64,000 bases of DNA from assembly GCF_965118125.1 (NCBI RefSeq), contig NZ_OZ221288.1, forward strand, positions 2,790,001 to 2,854,000, written 5' to 3'. The notes under the pieces are model-generated. The model searched no databases, was not told where the DNA came from, and saw only the letters and a program-made list of their open reading frames with translations. Source of the DNA: Pararobbsia alpina_A. GTDB taxonomy: Bacteria > Pseudomonadota > Gammaproteobacteria > Burkholderiales > Burkholderiaceae. The number at the start of each line of letters is the position of its first letter. Positions within the stretch are counted from its first letter, which is position 1. The position numbers were made by a program, and so were the translations under genes. Of this stretch, positions 43,519-52,143 are shown one piece after another.

Positions 43519-44484
43519 ATGCATACGACTAATGCCGAGCGTGATCGCATTCGCGGCCGTGATCCCGATCGCGAGGGCGAGGGTTCCCCGTTGATGGCGA
43601 GGTCGAAGCGATTTCACTGGCCCGAAATCCCGGCGGCCTATCTGCTGATCGCCCCCGTTCTGATTCTGTTCGGATTCGCGGTGGCGTTTCCGCTTGTCGA
43701 TACGATCCGGCTGAGCTTTTACGATATCAAGGGGCTTGGCGCATCGCACTACGTCGGCTTCGGTAACTACGTGAAGTTGTTTGACGACAGCAATTTCAGG
43801 CAGGCGCTTTCGACGACGTTGATCTGGACCGTCGCGACCACGGCATTGTCAGTCGGAATCGGCTGGGTCCTCGCTGTTTTGTGTTCGCTCGCACCACGCG
43901 CCACGCTTGTGCCGCGCGTGATGATCTTTTCCGCGTACGGGATTTCCGAGGCCGTGACGGGTTTTATCTGGCTCGGGATCTTTCGCCCCGATTCCGGTGG
44001 CCTGCTCAACGCGGGTTTGACGGCGATCGGACTGGGACACCTGTCTCATGCGTGGCTCGGCGACTCATCGACTGCGATCGCGGCGCTTGTCGTGGCCTAT
44101 TCTTGGGCTCAGGCCGGCTTGCCGCTGATGCTGTGCTTCGCCGCAACCCAGGCCATCCCTTCGACGATTCTGGAGGCTGCGTATATCGACGGCGCGCGCG
44201 GCGTTTCGATCATGCGCTATATCGTGATGCCTCTGTCGCTGACGGGTGTACGGGTCTCGATCTTTATCAATTTGCTTGGCAGTCTTCGCGCGTTCGACAC
44301 GATCTATGTGATGACCAACGGCGGCCCGGTGCGCTCGACTGAAACGCTCGGCTTCTTCATGTACCGCGAATCGATGACGCAATTCAAGCTGGGCTACGGC
44401 GCAGCTGCGACACTCGTGTTGCTGGTCGCCGTGCTCGTCGTGTCGATTCCCGCGATCATCCGACGCACCGCGGAGGTCAGATGA
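43519..44484 (+). CDS. ABC sugar permease, MalF-type
   Basis: A 321-residue permease with six helices. 'LIAPVLILFGFAVAFPLVDTIRLSFYD' is the first helix of the CUT1 class and 'EAAYIDGARGVSIMRYIVMPL' the EAA loop that contacts the ATPase. About 25 charged residues precede the conserved region, so translation may start at an internal ATG near 43594 (MARSKRF). Stop overlaps the next gene (ATGA). Confidence 0.9.
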   Translation: MHTTNAERDRIRGRDPDREGEGSPLMARSKRFHWPEIPAAYLLIAPVLILFGFAVAFPLVDTIRLSFYDIKGLGASHYVGFGNYVKLFDDSNFRQALSTTLIWTVATTALSVGIGWVLAVLCSLAPRATLVPRVMIFSAYGISEAVTGFIWLGIFRPDSGGLLNAGLTAIGLGHLSHAWLGDSSTAIAALVVAYSWAQAGLPLMLCFAATQAIPSTILEAAYIDGARGVSIMRYIVMPLSLTGVRVSIFINLLGSLRAFDTIYVMTNGGPVRSTETLGFFMYRESMTQFKLGYGAAATLVLLVAVLVVSIPAIIRRTAEVR

Positions 44485-45302
44485 AACACGCCTCTTCGCG
44501 CTGGGTCACTGCGATCGTCAGTGTTGTTGCGTTTATCTGGGTCATACCGATCATCGGTATCGTGATCACGTCGCTTCGACCGGTCGATGAGGCGGCGCTA
44601 GGCTGGTGGACCACCAGCAAATTCACGTTGACGCTCGACGCGTGGCGCGCGGTATGGAGTCAGTACCCGCTCGTCGACGCATTCTGGGTCACCTTCAAAC
44701 TGGCCGGGCTCGCTACGCTCGCCACGATGGTGCTGACGCCCGCAGCCGCCTACGCATTTCACTTTCTGCGTTTTCCGCTGCGTCGGACGATCCTGATCGT
44801 CATCGTCAATGCGTTCGTGTTGCCGCAGCAGGTCGTCATCATCCCGCTGTTTCAGTTATGGCGAGACTGGGGCCTTATCGACAACATCTTGTCGGTGCTG
44901 ATCCCGTATGTCGGCCTGTCATTTGCGTGGTCGATCGTGGTCGTCAAGAACTTTCTTGAGGACTTTCCGCGTGAATTGATCGAAGCAGCACGTATGGATG
45001 GATGCGGGCCGATCGCAGTGTTCGGTTATGTCGTATTGCCCAACACGCTTGCGTCGATCAGCGCGGTGGGAATTCTCCAGTTTCTATGGTGCTGGAACTC
45101 GCTGCTTCTGCCGTTGCTGTATCTGCGCTCCGAGATTCCGCTTCCGGTGGTTTTCGCGCGCATCGCGGGCACGTTCGACGCGAACTGGAACCTGCGCGCC
45201 GCGGCAGCCATCATCACGGCCATCGTGCCGCTCCTGATCTTCATTCTCTTTCAACGACAATTCGCCGGCGGCGCGATGAGCCGTAGCGGCAGCAAGGAAT
45301 AA
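44481..45302 (+). CDS. ABC sugar permease, MalG-type
   Basis: A 273-residue permease. EAA loop 'ELIEAARMDGCGPIAVFGYVVLPNTLASISAVGI', with six helices and the 'VITSLRPVDE' first periplasmic segment typical of MalG relatives. Partner of the preceding permease. The cluster has no ATP-binding subunit, so a shared ATPase encoded elsewhere (UgpC/MsmX-like) must serve it. Confidence 0.92.
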   Translation: MKHASSRWVTAIVSVVAFIWVIPIIGIVITSLRPVDEAALGWWTTSKFTLTLDAWRAVWSQYPLVDAFWVTFKLAGLATLATMVLTPAAAYAFHFLRFPLRRTILIVIVNAFVLPQQVVIIPLFQLWRDWGLIDNILSVLIPYVGLSFAWSIVVVKNFLEDFPRELIEAARMDGCGPIAVFGYVVLPNTLASISAVGILQFLWCWNSLLLPLLYLRSEIPLPVVFARIAGTFDANWNLRAAAAIITAIVPLLIFILFQRQFAGGAMSRSGSKE

Positions 45303-45307
45303 TCGTC

Positions 45308-47374
45308 ATGACCCGTTCCGTGAAGCGCGACGTCAAGCCCCTTCGGTATCGCCAGATCCACCTTGATTTCCATACGTCCGAGCACATTCCCGACGTGGGC
45401 AAGCATTTCGATCCCGTTGACTTTGCCCAGACGCTCAAGCGCGCGCATGTCGATTCCGTCACGATCTTTGCCAAATGCCATCATGGCTGGTCTTACTATC
45501 CGACCAAGGTGGGCCGTGTCCATCCGAATCTGAGCCGCCCTGATCTGATGGGCGACATGATCAAGGCGCTCAACGCAGCGGACATTGAGTCGCCTGTCTA
45601 TATCACGGTGCAATGGGACGAACAGACGGCGCGCGAACACCCGGAGTGGCGCGTGCTCTCGGCAACCAACGCATACAGCCGCGAGTTCGCGGCAGATCGT
45701 TCGAGTGCGAAGCAATTGAGCCCCGCGTGGCATTCGCTTTGCCTGAACCACGCACCGCTGCGCAAGCAGATCCTCGATCAGGCACGCGAGGTCGCGTCGA
45801 ACTACGATATCCCGGGGCTTTTCTTCGATATCGTGATTGCAAAGGATTGTGTGTGTGAGGCGTGCATCGAGCGCATGCTGGAGAATGGACTCGACCCGGA
45901 AAACCCGCATGACCGGTTCATCAACGACGAAGCGGTGCTCGCGCAATTCCGTGACGAAACGAGTTCGGCTTTGTTTAAGGAATTCCCGAAGCTGCGCGTG
46001 TTCTATAACGCGGGGCATATCGCCAAGGCCGGACCCGAGCGATTCAAGGACTACACGCATCTCGAGCTCGAAAGTCTTCCAACGGGCGGCTGGGGCTATA
46101 ACCACTTTCCGACGAGCGCACGCTATGCGGCCACACTCGGACTCGACTTCCTCGCCCACACCGGCAAGTTCCATTCGAGCTGGGGTGAGTTCGGTGGGTT
46201 CAAGCATCCCGACGCGCTTGAATACGAATGCGCACAGATGATCGCGCTCGGCTCCAAGTGCCTGGTCGGCGACCAGTTGCATCCGGTCGGTGCGATCGAT
46301 CACAGCACCTATGAACGCATTGCGCCTGCGTATGCACGCATTGCGAAACTTGAGCCCTTCGCGGAAGGCGCCAGACAGGTCTCCGAGATCGCCATCCTGT
46401 CGGCCGAGCATATGAACCCGGGAACCGCCCGGAACAACCCGAGCGACGACGGTGCGGTACAGATGCTGCTCGAGATGCACCGTCCTTTTGATGTCATTGA
46501 TCGTGAAGCGCGATTTGAAGACTATCGGTTGCTGGTGCTGCCTGACGAGATTCGCGTCGATCGTGCGCTCGCCGATCGCCTGAACGCGTATGTGGCGGGG
46601 GGCGGCAAGATCATTGCGTCGTGGCACTCGGGACAAGGTGAAGACGATGCGTTCGCGGTCGATTTCGGCCTGAGTATTGATGCCGGGACGACAGGCTTCT
46701 GGCCGAGCTACGTTGAGATGGAAGCCGGCCTCGACCCGCATATCCCGGGCAGTCCTGTTGTCTTCTATGACGATGCGCTGCGCGTGAGCGCCCGGGGGGC
46801 GCACGTGCTCGGAGAAATTCGTCCGCCATACTTCAATCGCACTTACCGGCACTTTTGCTCGCACGTGCACGCGCCAGACGATGTGAACGCCGAGCCGTTG
46901 GGTGTAGCCGTGTCGGTGCACAACGGTGCCGCGTACATCGCGTATCCCGTCTTCAGGCTGTATCGCGCTGTCGGGCAGCCCATCTATCGGCACATCGTCA
47001 ATGCGTTGATCGACAAGTTGATGCCTCGTCCCGCGGTGAGCACCGATCTTCCGACCTCGGGGCGGTTATCGCTGATGCATCAAGCGGATAAAAACCGGCA
47101 TGTGTTGCACTTGCTTTACGGCGCTCCGCAACTGCGAGGCCAGGCGATGCCGATGGATGGCGGGGGCACGCGCGTGATGGAGATGATCGAGGACATTCCG
47201 GCGATCGGCCCTGTGACGGCCACCGTCCGTCTCGCTCAAAAGCCGGCCCGCTTGTATGATGCGCTGTCCGGCCAAGCCCTCGACTGGACCATCGATGCCG
47301 ACGGCGCAGTGAAGGTCACGCTGCCGCGTCTGCATATTCACGCGGCCATCGCGTTCGAGGGTGAACCACACTGA
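45308..47374 (+). CDS. Glycoside-hydrolase-like protein (GHL6 plus trimerisation domain)
   Basis: A 688-residue cytoplasmic protein. The N-terminal TIM-barrel (residues 15-330) has 'HLDFHTSEHIPDVG', 'YPTKVGRVHPNL', 'GLFFDIVIAKDCVCEACIERML' and 'HTGKFHSSWGEFGGFKHPDAL', resembling the hypothetical glycosyl hydrolase 6 group. Then a class I amidotransferase-like fold ('YRLLVLPDEIRVDRALADRLNAYVAGGGKIIASWHSG') as in beta-galactosidase trimerisation domains. No signal peptide, so it would act on an imported glycoside. Relatives are linked to fucosidase-like activity, but that is only a guess here. It lies 5 bp after malG-type permease. Confidence 0.75.
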   Translation: MTRSVKRDVKPLRYRQIHLDFHTSEHIPDVGKHFDPVDFAQTLKRAHVDSVTIFAKCHHGWSYYPTKVGRVHPNLSRPDLMGDMIKALNAADIESPVYITVQWDEQTAREHPEWRVLSATNAYSREFAADRSSAKQLSPAWHSLCLNHAPLRKQILDQAREVASNYDIPGLFFDIVIAKDCVCEACIERMLENGLDPENPHDRFINDEAVLAQFRDETSSALFKEFPKLRVFYNAGHIAKAGPERFKDYTHLELESLPTGGWGYNHFPTSARYAATLGLDFLAHTGKFHSSWGEFGGFKHPDALEYECAQMIALGSKCLVGDQLHPVGAIDHSTYERIAPAYARIAKLEPFAEGARQVSEIAILSAEHMNPGTARNNPSDDGAVQMLLEMHRPFDVIDREARFEDYRLLVLPDEIRVDRALADRLNAYVAGGGKIIASWHSGQGEDDAFAVDFGLSIDAGTTGFWPSYVEMEAGLDPHIPGSPVVFYDDALRVSARGAHVLGEIRPPYFNRTYRHFCSHVHAPDDVNAEPLGVAVSVHNGAAYIAYPVFRLYRAVGQPIYRHIVNALIDKLMPRPAVSTDLPTSGRLSLMHQADKNRHVLHLLYGAPQLRGQAMPMDGGGTRVMEMIEDIPAIGPVTATVRLAQKPARLYDALSGQALDWTIDADGAVKVTLPRLHIHAAIAFEGEPH

Positions 47375-47394
47375 TCACGAAGCTCTGGTAGTCC

Positions 47395-48468
47395 ATGGAA
47401 GACGATACTCTGAACGATGGTGGCAAGACGCGCTCCGCGACGATCGTCGATGTCGCGAAACGGGCGAATGTCGCCATCGGAACCGTATCGCGCTACCTCA
47501 ATGGTTTTCCGATTCGTCGCGCCAATCGCGAGCAGATCGAGGAAGCGATCCAGGCACTTCGCTTCAAGCGCAACGCGGCGGCTGTCGCGATGAAGACCGA
47601 TGTGACGCATGTGGTCGGTCTGCTTGCCAATTCGTTCGATGATTTTCATGGCGCCATGCTCGAGCATCTGTCGCGTGCATTGCGTCGCGACGGCAGGGCG
47701 CTGCTCATTTATTGCCATGGCGGCGACACGCGCCTGATGGATGACGGGATCGACTACTTCTCGACCCAGCGCATCGATGCCCTCGTCATGTCGGGCGTCG
47801 AGCGTCTATTCGATCGAGTCGATCAGCTTGTCGAAGAGGGCGTGCCCGTCGTGCTTTACGACAATGATCTCGCTGGTCTCAAAGCCGATCGCGTCTTCGT
47901 GAACAATCGCGAAGCTTCGTATCATGCAGTCAGGCACTTGCTCGATATCGGCCATCGCCGTATTGGTACGCTGATGGGGCGGCTTTCGGATAGCGCGGCG
48001 AACGAGCGCCATCTCGGGTACTGCGACGCGTTGTCCGAGCGCGGCATCGAGATTGATCCGGCCTACTCGGCGCCTGGACACTGGAGCATGGTTGGCGGGA
48101 CCGATGCAACCCGGCAACTGATGCAGTTGCCAGAGCCGCCGACGGCGATCTTCTCGGCGAACTATCCGATGACGCTTGGCGCGCTGCGCTACTTCAAGGA
48201 CGCGAAAATCCGCATGCCCGACGACGTGTCTGTCGTGTCGTTCGACGATCTGCCGCTGTTCGGGCTGCATGAGCCTGGCATTACCGTGGTCGCACAGCCG
48301 ATCCACACCATTGCGCAGACGATTGCCGATGTCATCGAGCGCAGGCTTCGTGGATCGGCGGACACGCCGTTCAGCACCACGAGCCTGCGGTGCGAGGTGA
48401 TACTTCGCGCATCGACGAAGCCGGCCCAGGATACCGGCCTGGATCGTCGGCCTGGATCTTCAGCTTAG
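47395..48468 (+). CDS. LacI-family transcriptional repressor
   Basis: A 357-residue regulator. HTH 'ATIVDVAKRANVAIGTVSRYLNGFPIRRANREQIEEAI' at residues about 14-52, then a periplasmic-binding-protein-like sugar domain ('VVGLLANSFDDFHGAMLEHLSRAL', 'VVSFDDLPLFGLHEPGITVVAQP'). It lies 20 bp after the hydrolase gene in the same direction, so it probably represses its own operon through the palindrome at 42122-42142. Its stop codon overlaps that of the convergent DUF1003 gene. Confidence 0.93.
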   Translation: MEDDTLNDGGKTRSATIVDVAKRANVAIGTVSRYLNGFPIRRANREQIEEAIQALRFKRNAAAVAMKTDVTHVVGLLANSFDDFHGAMLEHLSRALRRDGRALLIYCHGGDTRLMDDGIDYFSTQRIDALVMSGVERLFDRVDQLVEEGVPVVLYDNDLAGLKADRVFVNNREASYHAVRHLLDIGHRRIGTLMGRLSDSAANERHLGYCDALSERGIEIDPAYSAPGHWSMVGGTDATRQLMQLPEPPTAIFSANYPMTLGALRYFKDAKIRMPDDVSVVSFDDLPLFGLHEPGITVVAQPIHTIAQTIADVIERRLRGSADTPFSTTSLRCEVILRASTKPAQDTGLDRRPGSSA

Positions 48469-49025
48469 CTCGCTGGCTTTTCGCCCCGTATCGCCAACTG
48501 AGTCTGCACTTGCAGCGTGAGCGCTTCAATGCGCTCGCTCAGCGCTTTCGTCAGCTCGGTCAGTTCAGTGTTCTGCTGGAGCAGCTTGACGATCTGTTCG
48601 TTTTGTTCCTGCGCGAATATCTGGCGCTGCGTCGCTGCATCTGCGAGGTCTTCACGATGCCGTGCGTCCGCATCGGCATGGGCTTTGTCACGATCGGCCT
48701 GCCGTGTCTGCGCAAGCAGAATCAGCGGGGCGGCGTAGGCTGCCTGTAAACTGAACGCCAGGTTCAGCAAGATGAACGGGTACACGTCGAATTTCGTGAA
48801 CCCGAGCATATTGACCGCGATCCACACCGCGACAATGATGGTTTGCGCCACGAGGAAGGTCGGCGTGCCGAAGAAGCGCGCGAACGCCTCGGCCTTCAAC
48901 GCAAACCAGTCGTCGCCGAAGACAGACGTCAAATGGACGTGCGGCATGTGGAAGCGGTAGTGAAATCCCTTGTTCATATCGTCGGGTGCTTTGGGGAGGG
49001 TGGATTGGGCGCGATCGTCGTTCAT
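48465..49025 (-). CDS. DUF1003 membrane protein
   Basis: A 186-residue protein with two membrane helices: 'FLVAQTIIVAVWIAVNML' and 'YPFILLNLAFSLQAAYAAPLILLA', the DUF1003 core. A C-terminal helix-rich tail ('IVKLLQQNTELTELTKALSERIEALTLQVQ') predicts a coiled coil. Function unknown. Start MNDDRAQ at 49025; upstream frame has no ribosome site. Confidence 0.9.
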   Translation of the reverse strand: MNDDRAQSTLPKAPDDMNKGFHYRFHMPHVHLTSVFGDDWFALKAEAFARFFGTPTFLVAQTIIVAVWIAVNMLGFTKFDVYPFILLNLAFSLQAAYAAPLILLAQTRQADRDKAHADADARHREDLADAATQRQIFAQEQNEQIVKLLQQNTELTELTKALSERIEALTLQVQTQLAIRGEKPAS

Positions 49026-49337
49026 GATGAGTATTCCAATGTTCGGACCGGATCGGCAAAGGGCGATTGCAAGGCTTGCGCAAGGCAGTCGCAAGTCAAT
49101 TGCGAGGCAGCCCGCGCAGCTGCGCAATCGGCGTCACGAGTCTAGGGCACGCGATGCAAAACCGGCAATGCGAATGATCAATCTTCGCCCGCAACATCGC
49201 ACGACGAGGACGGCGAACACAGATACAGAGGCGCTTGTCGGCTGCGTACACAGCGTTCGCAAGCGCCTCACCCGGCGGCCCGAAAATAATTTCGCATCTT
49301 TCGACAATATCCGCGCTCGTGAATCGTCTTTACGAGC
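49026..49337. other. 312-bp divergent intergenic region
   Basis: Lies between DUF1003 and the second ECF sigma gene. No gene or strong structure is seen; it should contain both promoters. No GTAACC-N16-CGAA match. Confidence 0.5.
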
Positions 49338-49925
49338 ATGGAACCTCTGTCCACCCCGACAACGATGACCGAGCGAGACCGTGAGATCGATGCCACCGTC
49401 GTGCGCGAGCGCACGCGGTTGCGCGATTTCATTCGCCGGCGGATTGCCGATACGGGCGAAGCCGAAGACATCCTTCAGGATGTATTTCATGAATTCGTTC
49501 AGGCCTATCGTCTGCCCGAGCCGATCGAGCAGGTGAGTGCGTGGCTCTTTCGTGTAGCGCGTAACCGGATCATCGACCGGTTCCGCAAGAAGCGCGAGCA
49601 GCCGATGCCTACGGCGAAGGCCGAGCCCGATACCGGTGATCCGGATAGCGAGTACCGGCTCGACCTCGAGCTGCCTTCGTACTACGACGGGCCCGAAGCG
49701 GCGTATGCGCGACGGGTGCTGATCGATGCGCTGTGGGAGGCATTGGACGAGTTGCCGGCGAATCAGCGCGATGTCTTTGTCGCGCATGAACTCGACGGCA
49801 AGTCGTTCAAGACGCTGTCGCAGGAAACGGGCGTGGGGATCAATACATTACTGGCGCGCAAGCGCTACGCCGTACTGCACTTGCGCGAGCGGCTGCAAGG
49901 CTACTACGGCGCGCTCGATCAATAG
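49338..49925 (+). CDS. ECF sigma factor (second)
   Basis: A 195-residue sigma factor. Region 2: 'EDILQDVFHEFVQAYRLPEPIEQVSAWLFRVARNRIIDRFRKKRE' (residues 42-86). Region 4: 'LDELPANQRDVFVAHELDGKSFKTLSQETGVGINTLLARKRYAVLHLRERL'. The linker between is acidic. The start could be the internal ATG at 49365. It is followed by a two-helix membrane protein after 12 bp, which may act as its anti-sigma or sensor, then a ferredoxin. Unlike the first ECF factor it has no NrsF partner nearby. Confidence 0.92.
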   Translation: MEPLSTPTTMTERDREIDATVVRERTRLRDFIRRRIADTGEAEDILQDVFHEFVQAYRLPEPIEQVSAWLFRVARNRIIDRFRKKREQPMPTAKAEPDTGDPDSEYRLDLELPSYYDGPEAAYARRVLIDALWEALDELPANQRDVFVAHELDGKSFKTLSQETGVGINTLLARKRYAVLHLRERLQGYYGALDQ

Positions 49926-49937
49926 GGAGAAAGTCAG

Positions 49938-50258
49938 ATGCGTTGGAGATTGTGGATTGTCGGGAAGGTGTTGCTGGTGCTCGTCGCGATCGCGGTACTC
50001 GCTTATGTGGTGATGGGGCTGTGGAACTGGGTCATGCCCGCGCTGTTCACCGGTGCGCACACGATCGACTTCGCCCATGCCATCGGGCTGCTTGTGCTGA
50101 GCCGGGTGCTCTTCGGCGGCTTTCGCGGACACGGCGGTCACGCTCGCTGGAAGTATCGGCAGTGGGAGCGCTGGGAACAGATGACGCCCGAGGAACGCGA
50201 GAAGTTTCAGCAAGGCATGCAGGCGATGCGCGGCCGCCGTGGCTGGCGTTGTCACTAA
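49938..50258 (+). CDS. Small two-helix membrane protein linked to ECF sigma
   Basis: A 106-residue protein. Helix 1 about residues 6-30 ('IVGKVLLVLVAIAVLAYVVMGLWNWVM'), helix 2 about 43-60 ('IDFAHAIGLLVLSRVLFGG'), then a basic, histidine- and tryptophan-containing tail with 'EQMTPEEREKFQQGMQ' which recalls metal- or stress-sensing CpxP/CnrX-type helices only in style. AGGGAGA precedes the ATG. Position after a sigma factor suggests an anti-sigma or sensor role; no known anti-sigma domain is visible. Confidence 0.7.
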   Translation: MRWRLWIVGKVLLVLVAIAVLAYVVMGLWNWVMPALFTGAHTIDFAHAIGLLVLSRVLFGGFRGHGGHARWKYRQWERWEQMTPEEREKFQQGMQAMRGRRGWRCH

Positions 50259-50285
50259 ACGACCTTCGAACGGGAGTGCTCAGCC

Positions 50286-50582
50286 ATGGATACGTTTGTG
50301 TCGGAGTCATGCAAACGCGACCCCGGCGTGATGGTGCCGGTCGTGAACCTGAATCGTTGCGAAGGGAAGGGGGCGTGTGCGGCGGTGTGCCCGGAGCATG
50401 TGTTCGAAGTCCGTCGTATTGACGATGACGACTATCAGAATCTCGGGCCTTTGCAGCGATTCAAGATCCGGGTGCACGGTTTTCAGGTCGCCTACACGCC
50501 GAACGCGGATGCGTGCCGGGCCTGTGGGAAATGTGTGGGCGCGTGCCCGGAGCGTGCGATTTCACTGGTTCGCATGCGTTAA
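50286..50582 (+). CDS. 2[4Fe-4S]-type ferredoxin with incomplete first cluster
   Basis: A 98-residue electron carrier. The second cluster motif is canonical (Cys77, Cys80, Cys83, Cys87-Pro). The first has Cys25, Cys31 and Cys35-Pro with Lys28 where the second Cys is expected, so it may hold a three-iron cluster or use another ligand. An insertion ('RRIDDDDYQNLGPLQRFKIRVHGFQ') separates the two. 27 bp after the small membrane protein, likely same transcript as the ECF sigma gene. Confidence 0.9.
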   Translation: MDTFVSESCKRDPGVMVPVVNLNRCEGKGACAAVCPEHVFEVRRIDDDDYQNLGPLQRFKIRVHGFQVAYTPNADACRACGKCVGACPERAISLVRMR

Positions 50583-50614
50583 TCACGCACCCACGGTCAT
50601 TCAACCTGCGGCGC

Positions 50615-51949
50615 TCATAGCGATGATGCGGTTCCGGAAGGCGAGCGGCGGATGGGTGCAGCGTTCTTCGATGTCGCGGTCGCAGTTTTCGCTGGAGTCA
50701 CCTCGTCGGTGCCGGCGTGCTTCGCAAATCGGCCGCTACGCAACTCGAGTGCAATGATCGATGCAATGGCAGACAGCGAGACAATGATCGCCAACGCACG
50801 GATCGCGTGGCCGATGCCGATATGCGCGATGGCTTCGCCCAATCCCATCGCCGTGATGACTTGCACGAGGTAGCACGCGAAGTAAAGCGACGACAGCGCC
50901 GCGGCGCGCTTGGTCTGTGCCGTATGTCCGACAAGGTAACTGACACCCCCGAGAAAGAGCAGGGAATAGGCGAATCCCCCCGCGGCGATCGCGAGCAGGA
51001 ACACCGCGAGCGAGTGCGCCGTGCTTGCTCGGACGAGCAGGCCCATCGCGACGACGGTAGCGATGCCGCCGACGCTCACCAGCGTCCGTGCGCCGCGCCG
51101 CTTGAAGAGCAGCGTGGCAGCACCCCACACCAGTGCGAACAGCGCAATGACACTGCCGTTGACGAGTGGGTGGCTCGATCGAACAAGATCGTGTGCGATC
51201 TGTGCGCCGGCCGATAACACAACCGAACCCAGCATGAATGATGTGGCCGCGGCCGGCGCCGCCGCTCTAAGCGCATCAAGGCTTTCCTTGGGAACGCTCA
51301 TCAGCCTGGGCCGCCATGGCGCTCGTTGTTCATGCGAAGACGCACGCGGCAGGCGCCACGTCATGATGAAGACGACGACAAGATAGAGCATCAGGGCAAG
51401 GTAATTCAGACGCGTGGGATACGGCGCGAACTCGATCAGCGCACCGCCGATCAGGGTGGCTGCGGCGAGACCGGTGCCCTGAGCGACCGTATTGACGACG
51501 CTCGCAAGATGCGCGTGGCCTGCAGGCGCGAAGTCGACGAGCGCCGCAGCGGCGGCACCGGCGGACAGTCCGACGCCCAGGCCCATCAGCACCCGGCCCG
51601 CAAAAAGGAACGTCACGTCAGGAGCGATTGCAAATGCGCCGACGCCGAGTATCGAGGCGCAGAGTCCGAGCAACATCGCACCGCGCCGGCCAATATGATC
51701 GGACAGGTCGCCGAGGAACATCAAGGTGAGCACGACGGCAAGCGGATAGACCGCAAAGATCGCGGCGACGGTAGGCGCGCTCAGATGCCATTCGCGCGCG
51801 TAGATCGGGTAGGTCATGGCCGGTGCGGCGCTTGTCCACAAGGTGTGAACGATGACTGCGGCGGCGGTCCAGAATGCAGCGCGATGCGTATCGCCGGAAG
51901 CGATGCCGGTGGCGGCGGTCGACACGTTGTGCGTGGCCGGCTTGTCCAA
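50615..51949 (-). CDS. MFS transporter
   Basis: A 444-residue permease with twelve predicted helices. 'FLGDLSDHIGRRGAMLLG' is MFS motif A between helices 2 and 3; 'GLGVGLSAGAAAAALVDFAP' lies in helix 4. General group of drug or metabolite antiporters; substrate unknown. TTG at 51949 is chosen because GAGGA lies 9 bp upstream; a TTG at 51976 lacks it. The C-terminal tail is alanine/threonine-rich. Confidence 0.85.
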   Translation of the reverse strand: MDKPATHNVSTAATGIASGDTHRAAFWTAAAVIVHTLWTSAAPAMTYPIYAREWHLSAPTVAAIFAVYPLAVVLTLMFLGDLSDHIGRRGAMLLGLCASILGVGAFAIAPDVTFLFAGRVLMGLGVGLSAGAAAAALVDFAPAGHAHLASVVNTVAQGTGLAAATLIGGALIEFAPYPTRLNYLALMLYLVVVFIMTWRLPRASSHEQRAPWRPRLMSVPKESLDALRAAAPAAATSFMLGSVVLSAGAQIAHDLVRSSHPLVNGSVIALFALVWGAATLLFKRRGARTLVSVGGIATVVAMGLLVRASTAHSLAVFLLAIAAGGFAYSLLFLGGVSYLVGHTAQTKRAAALSSLYFACYLVQVITAMGLGEAIAHIGIGHAIRALAIIVSLSAIASIIALELRSGRFAKHAGTDEVTPAKTATATSKNAAPIRRSPSGTASSL

Positions 51950-52084
51950 TTCGGTTTTCCTCGAAGCAAAATACAAAGGGCACCGTGCCCTCGTTTGCCG
52001 AGCAATGTAGGTCCGGGTCGCGTTTTGGAAAAAGACTTTGTATGAGGGTGGGCATGCTCGCGAGGCATGAGCGCGGCCAAAAAC

Positions 52085-52108
52085 AAAGCCCGGCGCGAGC
52101 CGGGCTTT
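52085..52108 (-). terminator. Intrinsic terminator of ribose-type ABC operon
   Basis: Ten-bp stem AAAGCCCGGC/GCCGGGCTTT with loop GCGA. On the minus strand it is followed by a T-rich run, 36 bp after the binding-protein stop. Confidence 0.88.
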
Positions 52109-52143
52109 GAGATGCTGCGTGGCTTGGAGCCGCTGCTTAGTGC

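Noticed and set aside
45251..46993. 580-residue open frame on the minus strand
   Set aside because: Shadow of the GHL6-type hydrolase gene.
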